The notes below the pieces were generated by a model that searched no databases, had not been told where the DNA came from, and worked only from the letters and a program-made list of their open reading frames with translations. The translations under genes and the position numbers were made by a program. 64,000 nt of DNA from positions 1 through 64,000 of the forward strand of contig NZ_MQMG01000001.1 in NCBI RefSeq assembly GCF_001908025.1. The letters run 5' to 3'. The stretch's first letter is position 1. Each line of letters opens with the position of its first letter. The DNA is from Geobacillus proteiniphilus (GTDB lineage: Bacteria; Bacillota; Bacilli; Bacillales; Anoxybacillaceae). This document shows positions 1 through 7,927 of the stretch, one piece after another.

Positions 1-2134
1 TTGGACGTTCGCATTTTGATTTCAATCCTCACCCGGCTTGGTAGCCGGGTGCAACTGCCTGGCGATCATTGCTTTAATCCGCTTCGCTTCGTTTCAATCC
101 TCACCCGGCTTGGTAGCCGGGTGCAACCATATGCGCCGACAACAGCTTGGACGTTCGCATTTTGTTTCAATCCTCACCCGGCTTGGTAGCCGGGTGCAAC
201 TAGAATTTTCCTGCAAGTTTGGGAAGACTTGTTTGTTTCAATCCTCACCCGGCTTGGTAGCCGGGTGCAACGAATGATACCAAACTCAAAGATAGAAAAA
301 CTTGTGTTTCAATCCTCACCCGGCTTGGTAGCCGGGTGCAACTGGACAAGCGGGGTGAAATAGTGAACAGACAAAAGTTTCAATCCTCACCCGGCTTGGT
401 AGCCGGGTGCAACAATCGAGGTGACAGGCATGGGACATGACGAACGAGTTTCAATCCTCACCCGGCTTGGTAGCCGGGTGCAACTATCTATCATCGAAAG
501 TGTGGATATTGGTGCGGTGTTTCAATCCTCACCCGGCTTGGTAGCCGGGTGCAACGTTTTTATAGATGATGCACCGGACGGTGAAAGCAAAGTTTCAATC
601 CTCACCCGGCTTGGTAGCCGGGTGCAACTTGATAAAGATTTTAATTGTACGATTATCGAAGATGTTTCAATCCTCACCCGGCTTGGTAGCCGGGTGCAAC
701 GAATGATACCAAACTCAAAGATAGAAAAACTTGTGTTTCAATCCTCACCCGGCTTGGTAGCCGGGTGCAACAGCGACCATCGAGTTTAATTTGAGGAAAC
801 GGGAGGTTTCAATCCTCACCCGGCTTGGTAGCCGGGTGCAACCTTTTTCACCAACGGCGGCCGTAATGATGAACATCGTGTTTCAATCCTCACCCGGCTT
901 GGTAGCCGGGTGCAACTCACCCGTGCTGGGGATAGTGTGTTTTTGCTTTATGTTTCAATCCTCACCCGGCTTGGTAGCCGGGTGCAACCTGATCGGTGTC
1001 ATCCCATGCACCCCACCAACTAGTTTCAATCCTCACCCGGCTTGGTAGCCGGGTGCAACCTCCATCCCTTTTTCAAACCATTCATTCCATTCGGTTTCAA
1101 TCCTCACCCGGCTTGGTAGCCGGGTGCAACGGTGTGTCGCCGCCTTCGATTGGCCCCATATTCAGTTTCAATCCTCACCCGGCTTGGTAGCCGGGTGCAA
1201 CCCTAGTACTTTCACTTTCTTTCCAACTGTTTCTTTGTTTCAATCCTCACCCGGCTTGGTAGCCGGGTGCAACTAAAGCGTTGTACTCGTACGCGTCAAA
1301 AGCCTTCGTGTTTCAATCCTCACCCGGCTTGGTAGCCGGGTGCAACTCGATAATGTTATCGATCAGTGGCATTTCCACTTTGTTTCAATCCTCACCCGGC
1401 TTGGTAGCCGGGTGCAACTATCTATCATCGAAAGTGTGGATATTGGTGCGGTGTTTCAATCCTCACCCGGCTTGGTAGCCGGGTGCAACCAATTCGCCCC
1501 AAATCTTAGGGATCGCATACGTTGTTTCAATCCTCACCCGGCTTGGTAGCCGGGTGCAACGCACGGCCACTTCATTCCAATTCCGGCGCCGGCTATGTTT
1601 CAATCCTCACCCGGCTTGGTAGCCGGGTGCAACATGTCCTTTTCAAGACGCGACATGATGTCCTCTGGTTTCAATCCTCACCCGGCTTGGTAGCCGGGTG
1701 CAACTTTGATGGTCTTTATCCAGCATGCGGAAGACTTGGTTTCAATCCTCACCCGGCTTGGTAGCCGGGTGCAACTCACAGCAGCCGTGTTGATACAAAG
1801 TTGCTCAAAGCGTTTCAATCCTCACCCGGCTTGGTAGCCGGGTGCAACCGTGCGATCTTCCATATATGGCCGAGCGATTCATGGTTTCAATCCTCACCCG
1901 GCTTGGTAGCCGGGTGCAACCAAAAACTCCCCAGCGCGTATGACTTCGATACACTCGTTTCAATCCTCACCCGGCTTGGTAGCCGGGTGCAACGCGACGG
2001 GGGGTGTGGGGGAGCTCCCCCACCATGTTTCAATCCTCACCCGGCTTGGTAGCCGGGTGCAACTATTGACCTGCTTGTCCGTTTGCGAGATCAGTATGTT
2101 TCAATCCTCACCCGGCTTGGTAGCCGGGTGCAAC
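1..2134 (-). CRISPR. Type I-C CRISPR array, 30 repeats visible, open at left edge
   Basis: Thirty near-identical 37-nt repeats start at about 19, 91, 164, 235, 306, 377, 448, 519, 592, 664, 735, 806, 880, 952, 1023, 1094, 1165, 1237, 1310, 1382, 1453, 1524, 1597, 1668, 1739, 1812, 1884, 1957, 2027 and 2098. Spacers are 33-37 nt. On the minus strand each repeat has a 9-bp stem (CACCCGGCT/AGCCGGGTG) with a four-base loop and ends in GGATTGAAAC, the usual crRNA 5'-handle type. The cas genes and leader lie to the right, so transcription is expected leftward and the newest spacers should be near 2098. Positions 1-18 are the end of a further spacer, so the array continues beyond the window. The leftmost repeat reads GATTTC instead of GTTTC at its edge. 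Confidence 0.98.
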
Positions 2135-2362
2135 GCCCGCGTTTAGATATCTTGTGTTGAGCAGATTTCAAGACATAAAAACGCGAACTTACACATTCCG
2201 CTTGGATCAAAGTTACAATGATCACTGATCCATTTTCCATCTTCGGCTTTATAACCAGCTTTTCCGCTCATCGCGATCCCCCCTATTTTTCAGCATCGCT
2301 TTATGTTCGCGTATCATTCTCTTCTTGCCGCACATATCATCGGCATTTTGTCATCTTTGTCA
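2135..2362 (-). promoter_or_regulatory. CRISPR leader region between cas2 and the array
   Basis: This 228-bp stretch lies between the cas2 stop and the leader-proximal repeat, where type I-C leaders with the array promoter and integration signals sit. I see no clear sigma-A promoter. Most of it is occupied by a short ORF with a strong ribosome binding site (see 2143-2271), so leader and coding functions may overlap. Confidence 0.6.
2143..2271 (-). CDS. 42-residue cysteine-rich ORF inside the CRISPR leader
   Basis: An ATG at 2271 follows AGGGGGGATCGCG, a near-ideal ribosome binding site, and opens a 42-codon frame ending eight bases before the first repeat. The peptide has four cysteines (19, 27, 33, 37), starts MSGKAGYKAEDGKW and ends CLEICSTQDI. 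It has no membrane segment. I do not recognise the family. It could be a small protein co-expressed with cas2, a toxin or regulator hidden in the locus (CreTA-like modules are known in other type I loci), or the relic of a longer gene. The strong ribosome binding site favours translation; its function is unknown. Confidence 0.5.
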   Translation of the reverse strand: MSGKAGYKAEDGKWISDHCNFDPSGMCKFAFLCLEICSTQDI

Positions 2363-2653
2363 TCACAAAATGATGGGATCATTATAATCAACGTAATAAT
2401 CTTTTCCATAGACACGAACCGCCTTTGACCGGCTGCCGTACAATGTATATATCCGCAAACTATCTTTTTCCAAGTCAATGACACGCAACAATTGATGCTC
2501 CATTTCTTCCAGCTGCGCTTGACTGACGCTACATTCGAACACTGATTTTTGCACCCGCTGTCCAAAATTTTGGCAAATGGTCGCCACTTTCCGCAACCGT
2601 TTTTGACCGCTTGGTTCTAATGTTTCTACATCGTATGTCACTAAAATATCCAA
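2363..2653 (-). CDS. cas2: Cas2, spacer-integration subunit
   Basis: Cas2 forms the structural core of the Cas1-Cas2 integrase that inserts new spacers at the leader end of the array. The 96-residue product begins MDILVTYDVET, the ferredoxin-like first strand with the conserved Asp after the hydrophobic strand (YDV). Length and composition are typical of the family. It sits six bases after the cas1 stop and is the last cas gene before the leader, the standard type I-C layout. Family assignment is firm; catalytic activity is not implied, since Cas2 nuclease activity is dispensable in studied systems. Confidence 0.95.
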   Translation of the reverse strand: MDILVTYDVETLEPSGQKRLRKVATICQNFGQRVQKSVFECSVSQAQLEEMEHQLLRVIDLEKDSLRIYTLYGSRSKAVRVYGKDYYVDYNDPIIL

Positions 2654-2659
2654 TAATGA

Positions 2660-3691
2660 TCACCTCATGACAAATGGAGTGTACTCGGCAATATCCCCCC
2701 GTAAATGCCGGGCTAATAATCGGGCATGTACGTGAGGCAACAAACCTAGCGGAACTTTTTGATTGATAATGGGGTGCTGGATTTCTTCTTGTTTCCGTTT
2801 TTGGTAAGCAGCCAAAAAGGTTTTTCTCCCCTTTTCATTCAAAAATACAGCTCCACCCGGGCGCATGTCAAAATCGCTTTTATCCAGTTGCCTCCGGTTG
2901 ATTAATGTCAGAACAAATCGATCAGCCAAGTAAGGCCGGAATTCTTCAACAAGATCCAAACCTAATGATGGCTTCCCAGGCCGCAACGCATGCAAATAAC
3001 CGATTTGCGGATCAAGCCCCACCCCCTCCAATGCCGAGATGCAGTCTTGTGTTAAAATGCTGTAAGCAAATGATAAACAAGCATTGACCGGATCCCGAGG
3101 AGGCCTCCGAGACCGTAAGGTAAAGGCAAAAAATCCGTCCTCATCTGACCGTATGAGCGATGCGAACGCTTCAAAGTAGACAGATGAGGCGTATCCCTCG
3201 ACTCCCCGCAGTTCATCCAATGTCGATTGTTTTCCAATATTACGTAAACTTTGGTCTAGTTGCTTTACAGATTGCTCCAACCTCGCTCGCTGCTCTGGAT
3301 AATCACGCATCGCCCGTTGCAGCACGCTTTTGCTGTTGCGAATTTTACCGGATACAAAACGTGAAGCGATATGGAGCATCCTTTTCTCATCTTCCAATAG
3401 TTGATGTTGTGCTCTTCGAAGCAATACATTTCCATTTGTTCTGCCAGTGGCTCGGGCCAAAAAACGGCCATATGCATCATACCAAATGACAGAAACGCCT
3501 TGGTTGACACATTTGCCAAGCAAATACGGGCTGATCGAAACATGTCCAAACATAACAATGGCACCAATATGGTGGATAGGGACTTGCAATGTCTTTGCCC
3601 CTTCCACCTCAACGACAATCGTTTCATGATCAAGCCGTATATACGACTGTTGCGTTTGAACGTATAGCGTATTCAACAATACTTTAATCAT
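2660..3691 (-). CDS. cas1: Cas1, CRISPR integrase (type I-C)
   Basis: Cas1 is the metal-dependent integrase that, with Cas2, joins prespacer ends to the repeat. The 343-residue protein has the N-terminal beta domain (opens MIKVLLNTLYVQ) and the helical catalytic domain. The acidic residue region near 165-175 (GVEGYASSVYFEAF) and the later HALRPGK and DLVEEFR segments carry the conserved Glu, His and Asp/Glu ligands. It overlaps cas4 by 8 bp and precedes cas2 by 6 bp, so the adaptation genes are translated as a coupled block. Length is usual for type I-C Cas1. Confidence 0.96.
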   Translation of the reverse strand: MIKVLLNTLYVQTQQSYIRLDHETIVVEVEGAKTLQVPIHHIGAIVMFGHVSISPYLLGKCVNQGVSVIWYDAYGRFLARATGRTNGNVLLRRAQHQLLEDEKRMLHIASRFVSGKIRNSKSVLQRAMRDYPEQRARLEQSVKQLDQSLRNIGKQSTLDELRGVEGYASSVYFEAFASLIRSDEDGFFAFTLRSRRPPRDPVNACLSFAYSILTQDCISALEGVGLDPQIGYLHALRPGKPSLGLDLVEEFRPYLADRFVLTLINRRQLDKSDFDMRPGGAVFLNEKGRKTFLAAYQKRKQEEIQHPIINQKVPLGLLPHVHARLLARHLRGDIAEYTPFVMR

Positions 3692-4298
3692 GATCGTTCT
3701 CCTCGCTTATCCAAGCGGCTACGTTCGCAGGAACCTGTGGCATGCAAACGTCCTGCAACGAGCAATCACGGCATCGCGCATCATTGACGGGTGGCGGCAA
3801 TCGGTCGTTTTGCAACATTTCTCTTACATTTTGTATCGTTTCTTCCACAAGTCGCCGCAAAGGTTTGGTCACGTCTACTTCCAACCGTCTTCTTGACTGA
3901 TAATAGTATAAGGCCCCCTTTGCCACCGGTCGATCGAACATTTCTTCTAGGCAGAGAGCTTGAGCCGCCAACTGCACCATATCCGCCTCTTTCGTTTTTC
4001 GTTTTCCGGCTTTGTATTCCACTGGATATGGCGTTCCATCAGGAAGAAATTCTACACAATCTGCTTTTCCTATAATCCCTAAACGTTCCGACCAGATTGG
4101 CAAAGCACGCTCTACTCTTCTGTCTCCCAACTGTTCTCCTTCCGGTGTATCTACCCGTTCATGCACCCGATTCCCTCTCAGTGTAAAAACATTCTCCTCA
4201 AAAGTCTGTTCGAGATGAATCAATGCACATTGACGTGGGCAGTACACATAATGTTGCAAAGCCGATAGCATAATCCACTCATCTTCAGTCCACTGCAT
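3684..4298 (-). CDS. cas4: Cas4, prespacer-processing nuclease
   Basis: Cas4 is a RecB-like PD-(D/E)XK exonuclease with an iron-sulfur cluster that trims prespacers and helps select the PAM in type I-C systems. The 204-residue protein shows the first cluster cysteine in YVYCPRQCAL, the nuclease motifs GKADCVEF and VEYKAGK (Asp, Glu, Lys), and the C-terminal cysteines in CRDCSLQDVC. All catalytic and cluster residues appear present. It overlaps cas1 by 8 bp and lies 24 bp after the cas7 stop, so it is in the same transcript. Confidence 0.95.
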   Translation of the reverse strand: MQWTEDEWIMLSALQHYVYCPRQCALIHLEQTFEENVFTLRGNRVHERVDTPEGEQLGDRRVERALPIWSERLGIIGKADCVEFLPDGTPYPVEYKAGKRKTKEADMVQLAAQALCLEEMFDRPVAKGALYYYQSRRRLEVDVTKPLRRLVEETIQNVREMLQNDRLPPPVNDARCRDCSLQDVCMPQVPANVAAWISEENDHD

Positions 4299-4322
4299 AA
4301 AACCAACCCTTTCGCCAACGTT

Positions 4323-5438
4323 TTATACAAGGCGCGTCACGGTGACCCCAGGAAACCCTTCAAGAAAAACGTCTTTTTGCCCCTCATCTGCCGGTCCAAG
4401 CAAAACATAATCATTGAATGACCTTGGCGCTTCCTGTTGGCGCCGCTCCACTTTCACTAATTCAAACAGTTTGTGGGCTGGAGCTGACCCTTTCGCATTT
4501 TCATGACTAAAAATATACAGTGCTCTCACATTCATTTCTCCCCGAGCCGCAGAATGGTCAAATGCAAATAAATGGACGAGCGCATCCCAAAAATCAGTTA
4601 AATCTTCCGCAGTAACCCCTGTTTTTTCTCCTAAAAATGGATTGTAGAATCCATGCAATCGATACAAGCCGTATGGAATTAACGGCTTTCTTCCCATCTC
4701 CGTTTGTTTTCTGCGGCGATCCGATTCTTTGGTGATCGCGGAGCGTGTGATGGTCAAATCCCATGGAAATACCGGGTCAATTGAGCGAGAAAATGTCAGC
4801 TGCATCGGCCCGCGCACTTGACCAGCATTCAGCCCTGTTGACATCACAGCCCCGAACATGCGGACATCATAATACTTTCGACACAAAGCCTTTTGCGCAT
4901 TTTGGCGTGTTTGTTCATCAATTTTCATATTATTTGCCGCCTGTGCCAAACGTTTCGCCATATTTCGCAATGGCTTTTCCAGCTGTTTTTTAAGACCGGC
5001 CTCATCCAATCCTTCCGTTAATTTTTCACGAATATCCTTCTCTTTGACATCCTCGCCAGTGTAGATCACCCGATTGTCTTCCAGCACCAATCCTTTTTCC
5101 TCAAGCTGTGAAAGCCAATTCATCAATTCTTCGTTTTCACTTTCTTCTTCATTCAGCTCGATCGTCGCCAGCTTCACTCCAATGTCTTGATATGCCTGAA
5201 AAATGATTGTGTTTAAAGCTGTTTGGCTTTGAATAAAAATCGGTTTGCCTAATACCATCGCGGCGTAATCGCGAATTTTCCGCTTGATAGCAACGTCGGT
5301 CACAATGCCGTGCATCGTTTCCGGATCGACACGCGGCATGTTGCCCGCATCTGGATCCCCATTTGGATTCCCATCTTTGACATCAAAAAGCAACACAAAT
5401 TCATGACGTTTTGTCGGATCGATATAGCGCTCCATCAT
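4323..5438 (-). CDS. cas7: Cas7 (Csd2), crRNA backbone subunit with an insertion
   Basis: Cas7 polymerises along the crRNA spacer to form the Cascade backbone. The start matches Csd2 (HEFVLLFDVKDGNPNGDPD, the conserved GDP segment), and the centre has the expected YYDVRMFGAVMSTG and GQVRGPMQLTFSRS motifs. At 371 residues it is longer than the roughly 280-300 residues I expect for type I-C Cas7. The excess is a charged, Glu/Lys-rich, probably helical insertion of about 80-90 residues between positions 95 and 185. Its start overlaps the cas8c stop by 4 bp (ATGA), indicating translational coupling. Confidence 0.94.
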   Translation of the reverse strand: MMERYIDPTKRHEFVLLFDVKDGNPNGDPDAGNMPRVDPETMHGIVTDVAIKRKIRDYAAMVLGKPIFIQSQTALNTIIFQAYQDIGVKLATIELNEEESENEELMNWLSQLEEKGLVLEDNRVIYTGEDVKEKDIREKLTEGLDEAGLKKQLEKPLRNMAKRLAQAANNMKIDEQTRQNAQKALCRKYYDVRMFGAVMSTGLNAGQVRGPMQLTFSRSIDPVFPWDLTITRSAITKESDRRRKQTEMGRKPLIPYGLYRLHGFYNPFLGEKTGVTAEDLTDFWDALVHLFAFDHSAARGEMNVRALYIFSHENAKGSAPAHKLFELVKVERRQQEAPRSFNDYVLLGPADEGQKDVFLEGFPGVTVTRLV

Positions 5439-7210
5439 TGGCTTTCCCCCGTTCCATTTGTTTGATTGCTTTGATGGCGACTGCGGAACTCAGCGCGTTG
5501 ATGATAAAAACCAAGCGCGAACTCTGCCTGTTCTCTTAAATTGAAAATCGTCGGAAAACCACCAGCTTCATCCAGCTGTTTCATCACTTCTTCAAGCAAA
5601 CGGCCAAGCTCAACAGACACTTTCGGCAGATGAGCTGTTGTCGAAAGCCTCAGCAATGAACCAAATGTCGATGCTGGAGCCGTAGAAGCCGCGCCATAAA
5701 ATCGATCAACGATTGTGCTTCCAATTCGGTATCCTGAAGCGCGCCGTTGAATTTCTTCCAATACGGCCAATAATCGCCCACAAATATAGGATGGCTGCAA
5801 GTAATGGTTGTTTAACGACTGCATCGTATTTGCTTCCTCCTTTCCATATGTGAGAGCGAGTTTTAACAAGCTGGCTGATGAATGGTATCTCCACGTTTCC
5901 TTCGGATCACTCAATACTTTCGAAGAGCGGAAACGTTGAAGCGCTAACGGCAGCAATTCAGCAGGCGGAAAAGCTCCTTGATAAATCGTGCGCAAACATT
6001 GCCGCACCAGCCCTGGTGACATATCAACAGCTCGAATCAAAGATGCCAGCGGCAATAAATGGCCTTTTTCCCCAGTCGGTTGAACGATGCGTACAGCCGC
6101 CGCATATCTCTCCAGATGCATCAGCAATTGAGAAATCGATGTATGAATCCATTCACGAATGACTAATCTCGCTTTATTGGCTGAAAGGACAGCCATGTGA
6201 AAGAATGTCTTGTCTAAATGAAGCGCCTGCTCGCGCCCCGTTTTCGGAAGAGCAAGCAATTCCTCCAACTGCTTTAGCTCAGGGGGAGGTGTTAAGTTGT
6301 TTGTCCCGTCTTCAAAAGATCCTGATTCAAGTATAGAAGCGAGCACACTCTCGTCGATTTGAATTTCTCCTCGTTCCCCTTCATTCATGGAATCATTGAT
6401 CCAATATACAGCCATTTGAGCTTGCAAATCGTCTCTCTTTTTTTTGTCTCTATATAACTCTGCATGATGTTTATCTTCCCGCAACAAGTAATTGAAAACG
6501 TCTACAGTCAACGTTGCGCACTGAAAACATATAGGCGCATTATTCGTCTGGTCTTTGCCCATCGATTCAAAGGCTTTTTCATTAAAGCTTGTTAGTCCGC
6601 GCCGTTGGCCAAATAATGAAATCGCACTTGGAAAAATGCGCACATAAGGAGCGTAGTTTCTGCAAATCGCACAATTGTTTTTATCGTTAGACGCCAGCTC
6701 TTGTTCTAAATGTTGAACCCAAAACTGCTGGATTTTCGGATGCTCGCAAATCAGCGATTCTTCATTTACTTGAAATGTAACAATATCTCTTGGCCTGATC
6801 GATGAAAAAAACTGCTCTTTCAAAGAGCTTTGAAGAAAGTCAAGAACTCTTTTTAGCTCTGCCATATTTGTGTGATCATAGGCCTCTTCTATGAGTCGCA
6901 CATATTCCTGATGCGCAAGCTGTGCTTCACGAATCTTTTTTGGTTCGTTATTTTCTGGAACTCCCAACACATATCGCGCATCGTCCACTAATAAATATGG
7001 TTTCACGTTGTTCTCGGACAATTGTCCCGATCTCTGTCGAATAGGAGCTTCAATCATGCGATACTCCCCTTTTTCAAATGGGCCTTTTAAATAAGGGGTC
7101 GCTCCGCTTAAATCGATAATCCAATTAATCAGTTTTTTTTCATAGCAAAGAGGAGGCATTTTCTTTTTCCTCTGCAACTGATCCGCCAACTCAATCAACT
7201 CGTAAAGCAT
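5435..7210 (-). CDS. cas8c: Cas8c (Csd1), Cascade large subunit
   Basis: Cas8c recognises the PAM and starts DNA unwinding in the type I-C Cascade. In this subtype an internal start in cas8c also makes the small Cas11 subunit. The 591-residue protein has the Csd1 signature: the N-terminal MLYELIELADQL, a CxxC pair (CAICRNYAPY) and a second (CFQCATL). The start at 7210 is chosen because GGAGGGCCAAG lies just upstream; it overlaps the cas5 stop by 20 bp. A Cas11 start would fall in the C-terminal third, and several internal Met codons are available; I did not assign one. Confidence 0.93.
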   Translation of the reverse strand: MLYELIELADQLQRKKKMPPLCYEKKLINWIIDLSGATPYLKGPFEKGEYRMIEAPIRQRSGQLSENNVKPYLLVDDARYVLGVPENNEPKKIREAQLAHQEYVRLIEEAYDHTNMAELKRVLDFLQSSLKEQFFSSIRPRDIVTFQVNEESLICEHPKIQQFWVQHLEQELASNDKNNCAICRNYAPYVRIFPSAISLFGQRRGLTSFNEKAFESMGKDQTNNAPICFQCATLTVDVFNYLLREDKHHAELYRDKKKRDDLQAQMAVYWINDSMNEGERGEIQIDESVLASILESGSFEDGTNNLTPPPELKQLEELLALPKTGREQALHLDKTFFHMAVLSANKARLVIREWIHTSISQLLMHLERYAAAVRIVQPTGEKGHLLPLASLIRAVDMSPGLVRQCLRTIYQGAFPPAELLPLALQRFRSSKVLSDPKETWRYHSSASLLKLALTYGKEEANTMQSLNNHYLQPSYICGRLLAVLEEIQRRASGYRIGSTIVDRFYGAASTAPASTFGSLLRLSTTAHLPKVSVELGRLLEEVMKQLDEAGGFPTIFNLREQAEFALGFYHQRAEFRSRHQSNQTNGTGESQ

Positions 7211-7901
7211 CTTGGCCCTCCAATACATATAACTGTTGATATCTTTCTTTTGGAATATGCATCCAGCCGTTTTCTACTTTTGCCTCAAAAAAGATGGGCT
7301 TTGCGAATCCAGCCACCGTTCGCGTCCCTGTTTCATCATGACGGAGAAACTCCATTTCTTTTCTGGAATTGTCTTCGATAAAAGCGAGATCGAACAACAT
7401 TGTGCCGATATCCATATCAATAGGCTGCACGACATCCTTTTCGTTTATAGGTGAAAAATTGGCAGCAAATTCCCTTGTTCCTAAATATGGCGTATGATGA
7501 TACTGCCCCCTTTCAACCCTGCGGTTAAACTGGTCACGATATTTGGCGACTGGATCCACTGCTCGTCCTGTTAAAACGATATCCGCAACAACCCAATAAG
7601 CAACGTTTTTTAAAATCAAGCTCGTTCGTTGAGCACGATCGTTTTCAATCAAAATTGGTTTTTTACCTTGTTTGTTTTTAAGTTCGTTACGCAAAATCGC
7701 CTGCTGACCCCCTAAACTTAAAATCCCGATTTGTCGAATCTCGTAGCGAAATTCCGGCTTCCAAAAGATCGCTTCCAATACCCCCCGCGCTGCGCTCGGC
7801 GTCATCACCGGATAACTGATGCGCTCGACTTTAAATTCTGGTCTTGTAAAACAAGCATACTCCCCCCACACCTTCACCTGCACTTTCGCTCGACGTTGCA
7901 T
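7191..7901 (-). CDS. cas5: Cas5 (Cas5c/Cas5d), pre-crRNA endonuclease
   Basis: In type I-C there is no Cas6; Cas5 cuts the repeat transcript and then caps the crRNA 5' handle in Cascade. The 236-residue product has the RAMP beginning (VQVKVWGEYACFTRPEF) followed by PVMTPSAARGVLEAIFW, the diagnostic Cas5d segment, and NRRVERGQYHHTPYLG with the basic and His residues expected near the active site. The start at 7901 has GGAGACATGAA upstream; an in-frame ATG six codons earlier is possible. The gene follows cas3 by 26 bp. Confidence 0.94.
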   Translation of the reverse strand: MQRRAKVQVKVWGEYACFTRPEFKVERISYPVMTPSAARGVLEAIFWKPEFRYEIRQIGILSLGGQQAILRNELKNKQGKKPILIENDRAQRTSLILKNVAYWVVADIVLTGRAVDPVAKYRDQFNRRVERGQYHHTPYLGTREFAANFSPINEKDVVQPIDMDIGTMLFDLAFIEDNSRKEMEFLRHDETGTRTVAGFAKPIFFEAKVENGWMHIPKERYQQLYVLEGQDALRVD

Positions 7902-7927
7902 TTCATGTCTCCTTTCCATCGCCGTTT

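Noticed and set aside
1-2146. Long plus-strand frames of 60-120 codons with repeated RLGSRVQ and SSPGLVAGCN
   Set aside because: They are translations of the CRISPR repeats in different frames and have no ribosome binding sites.
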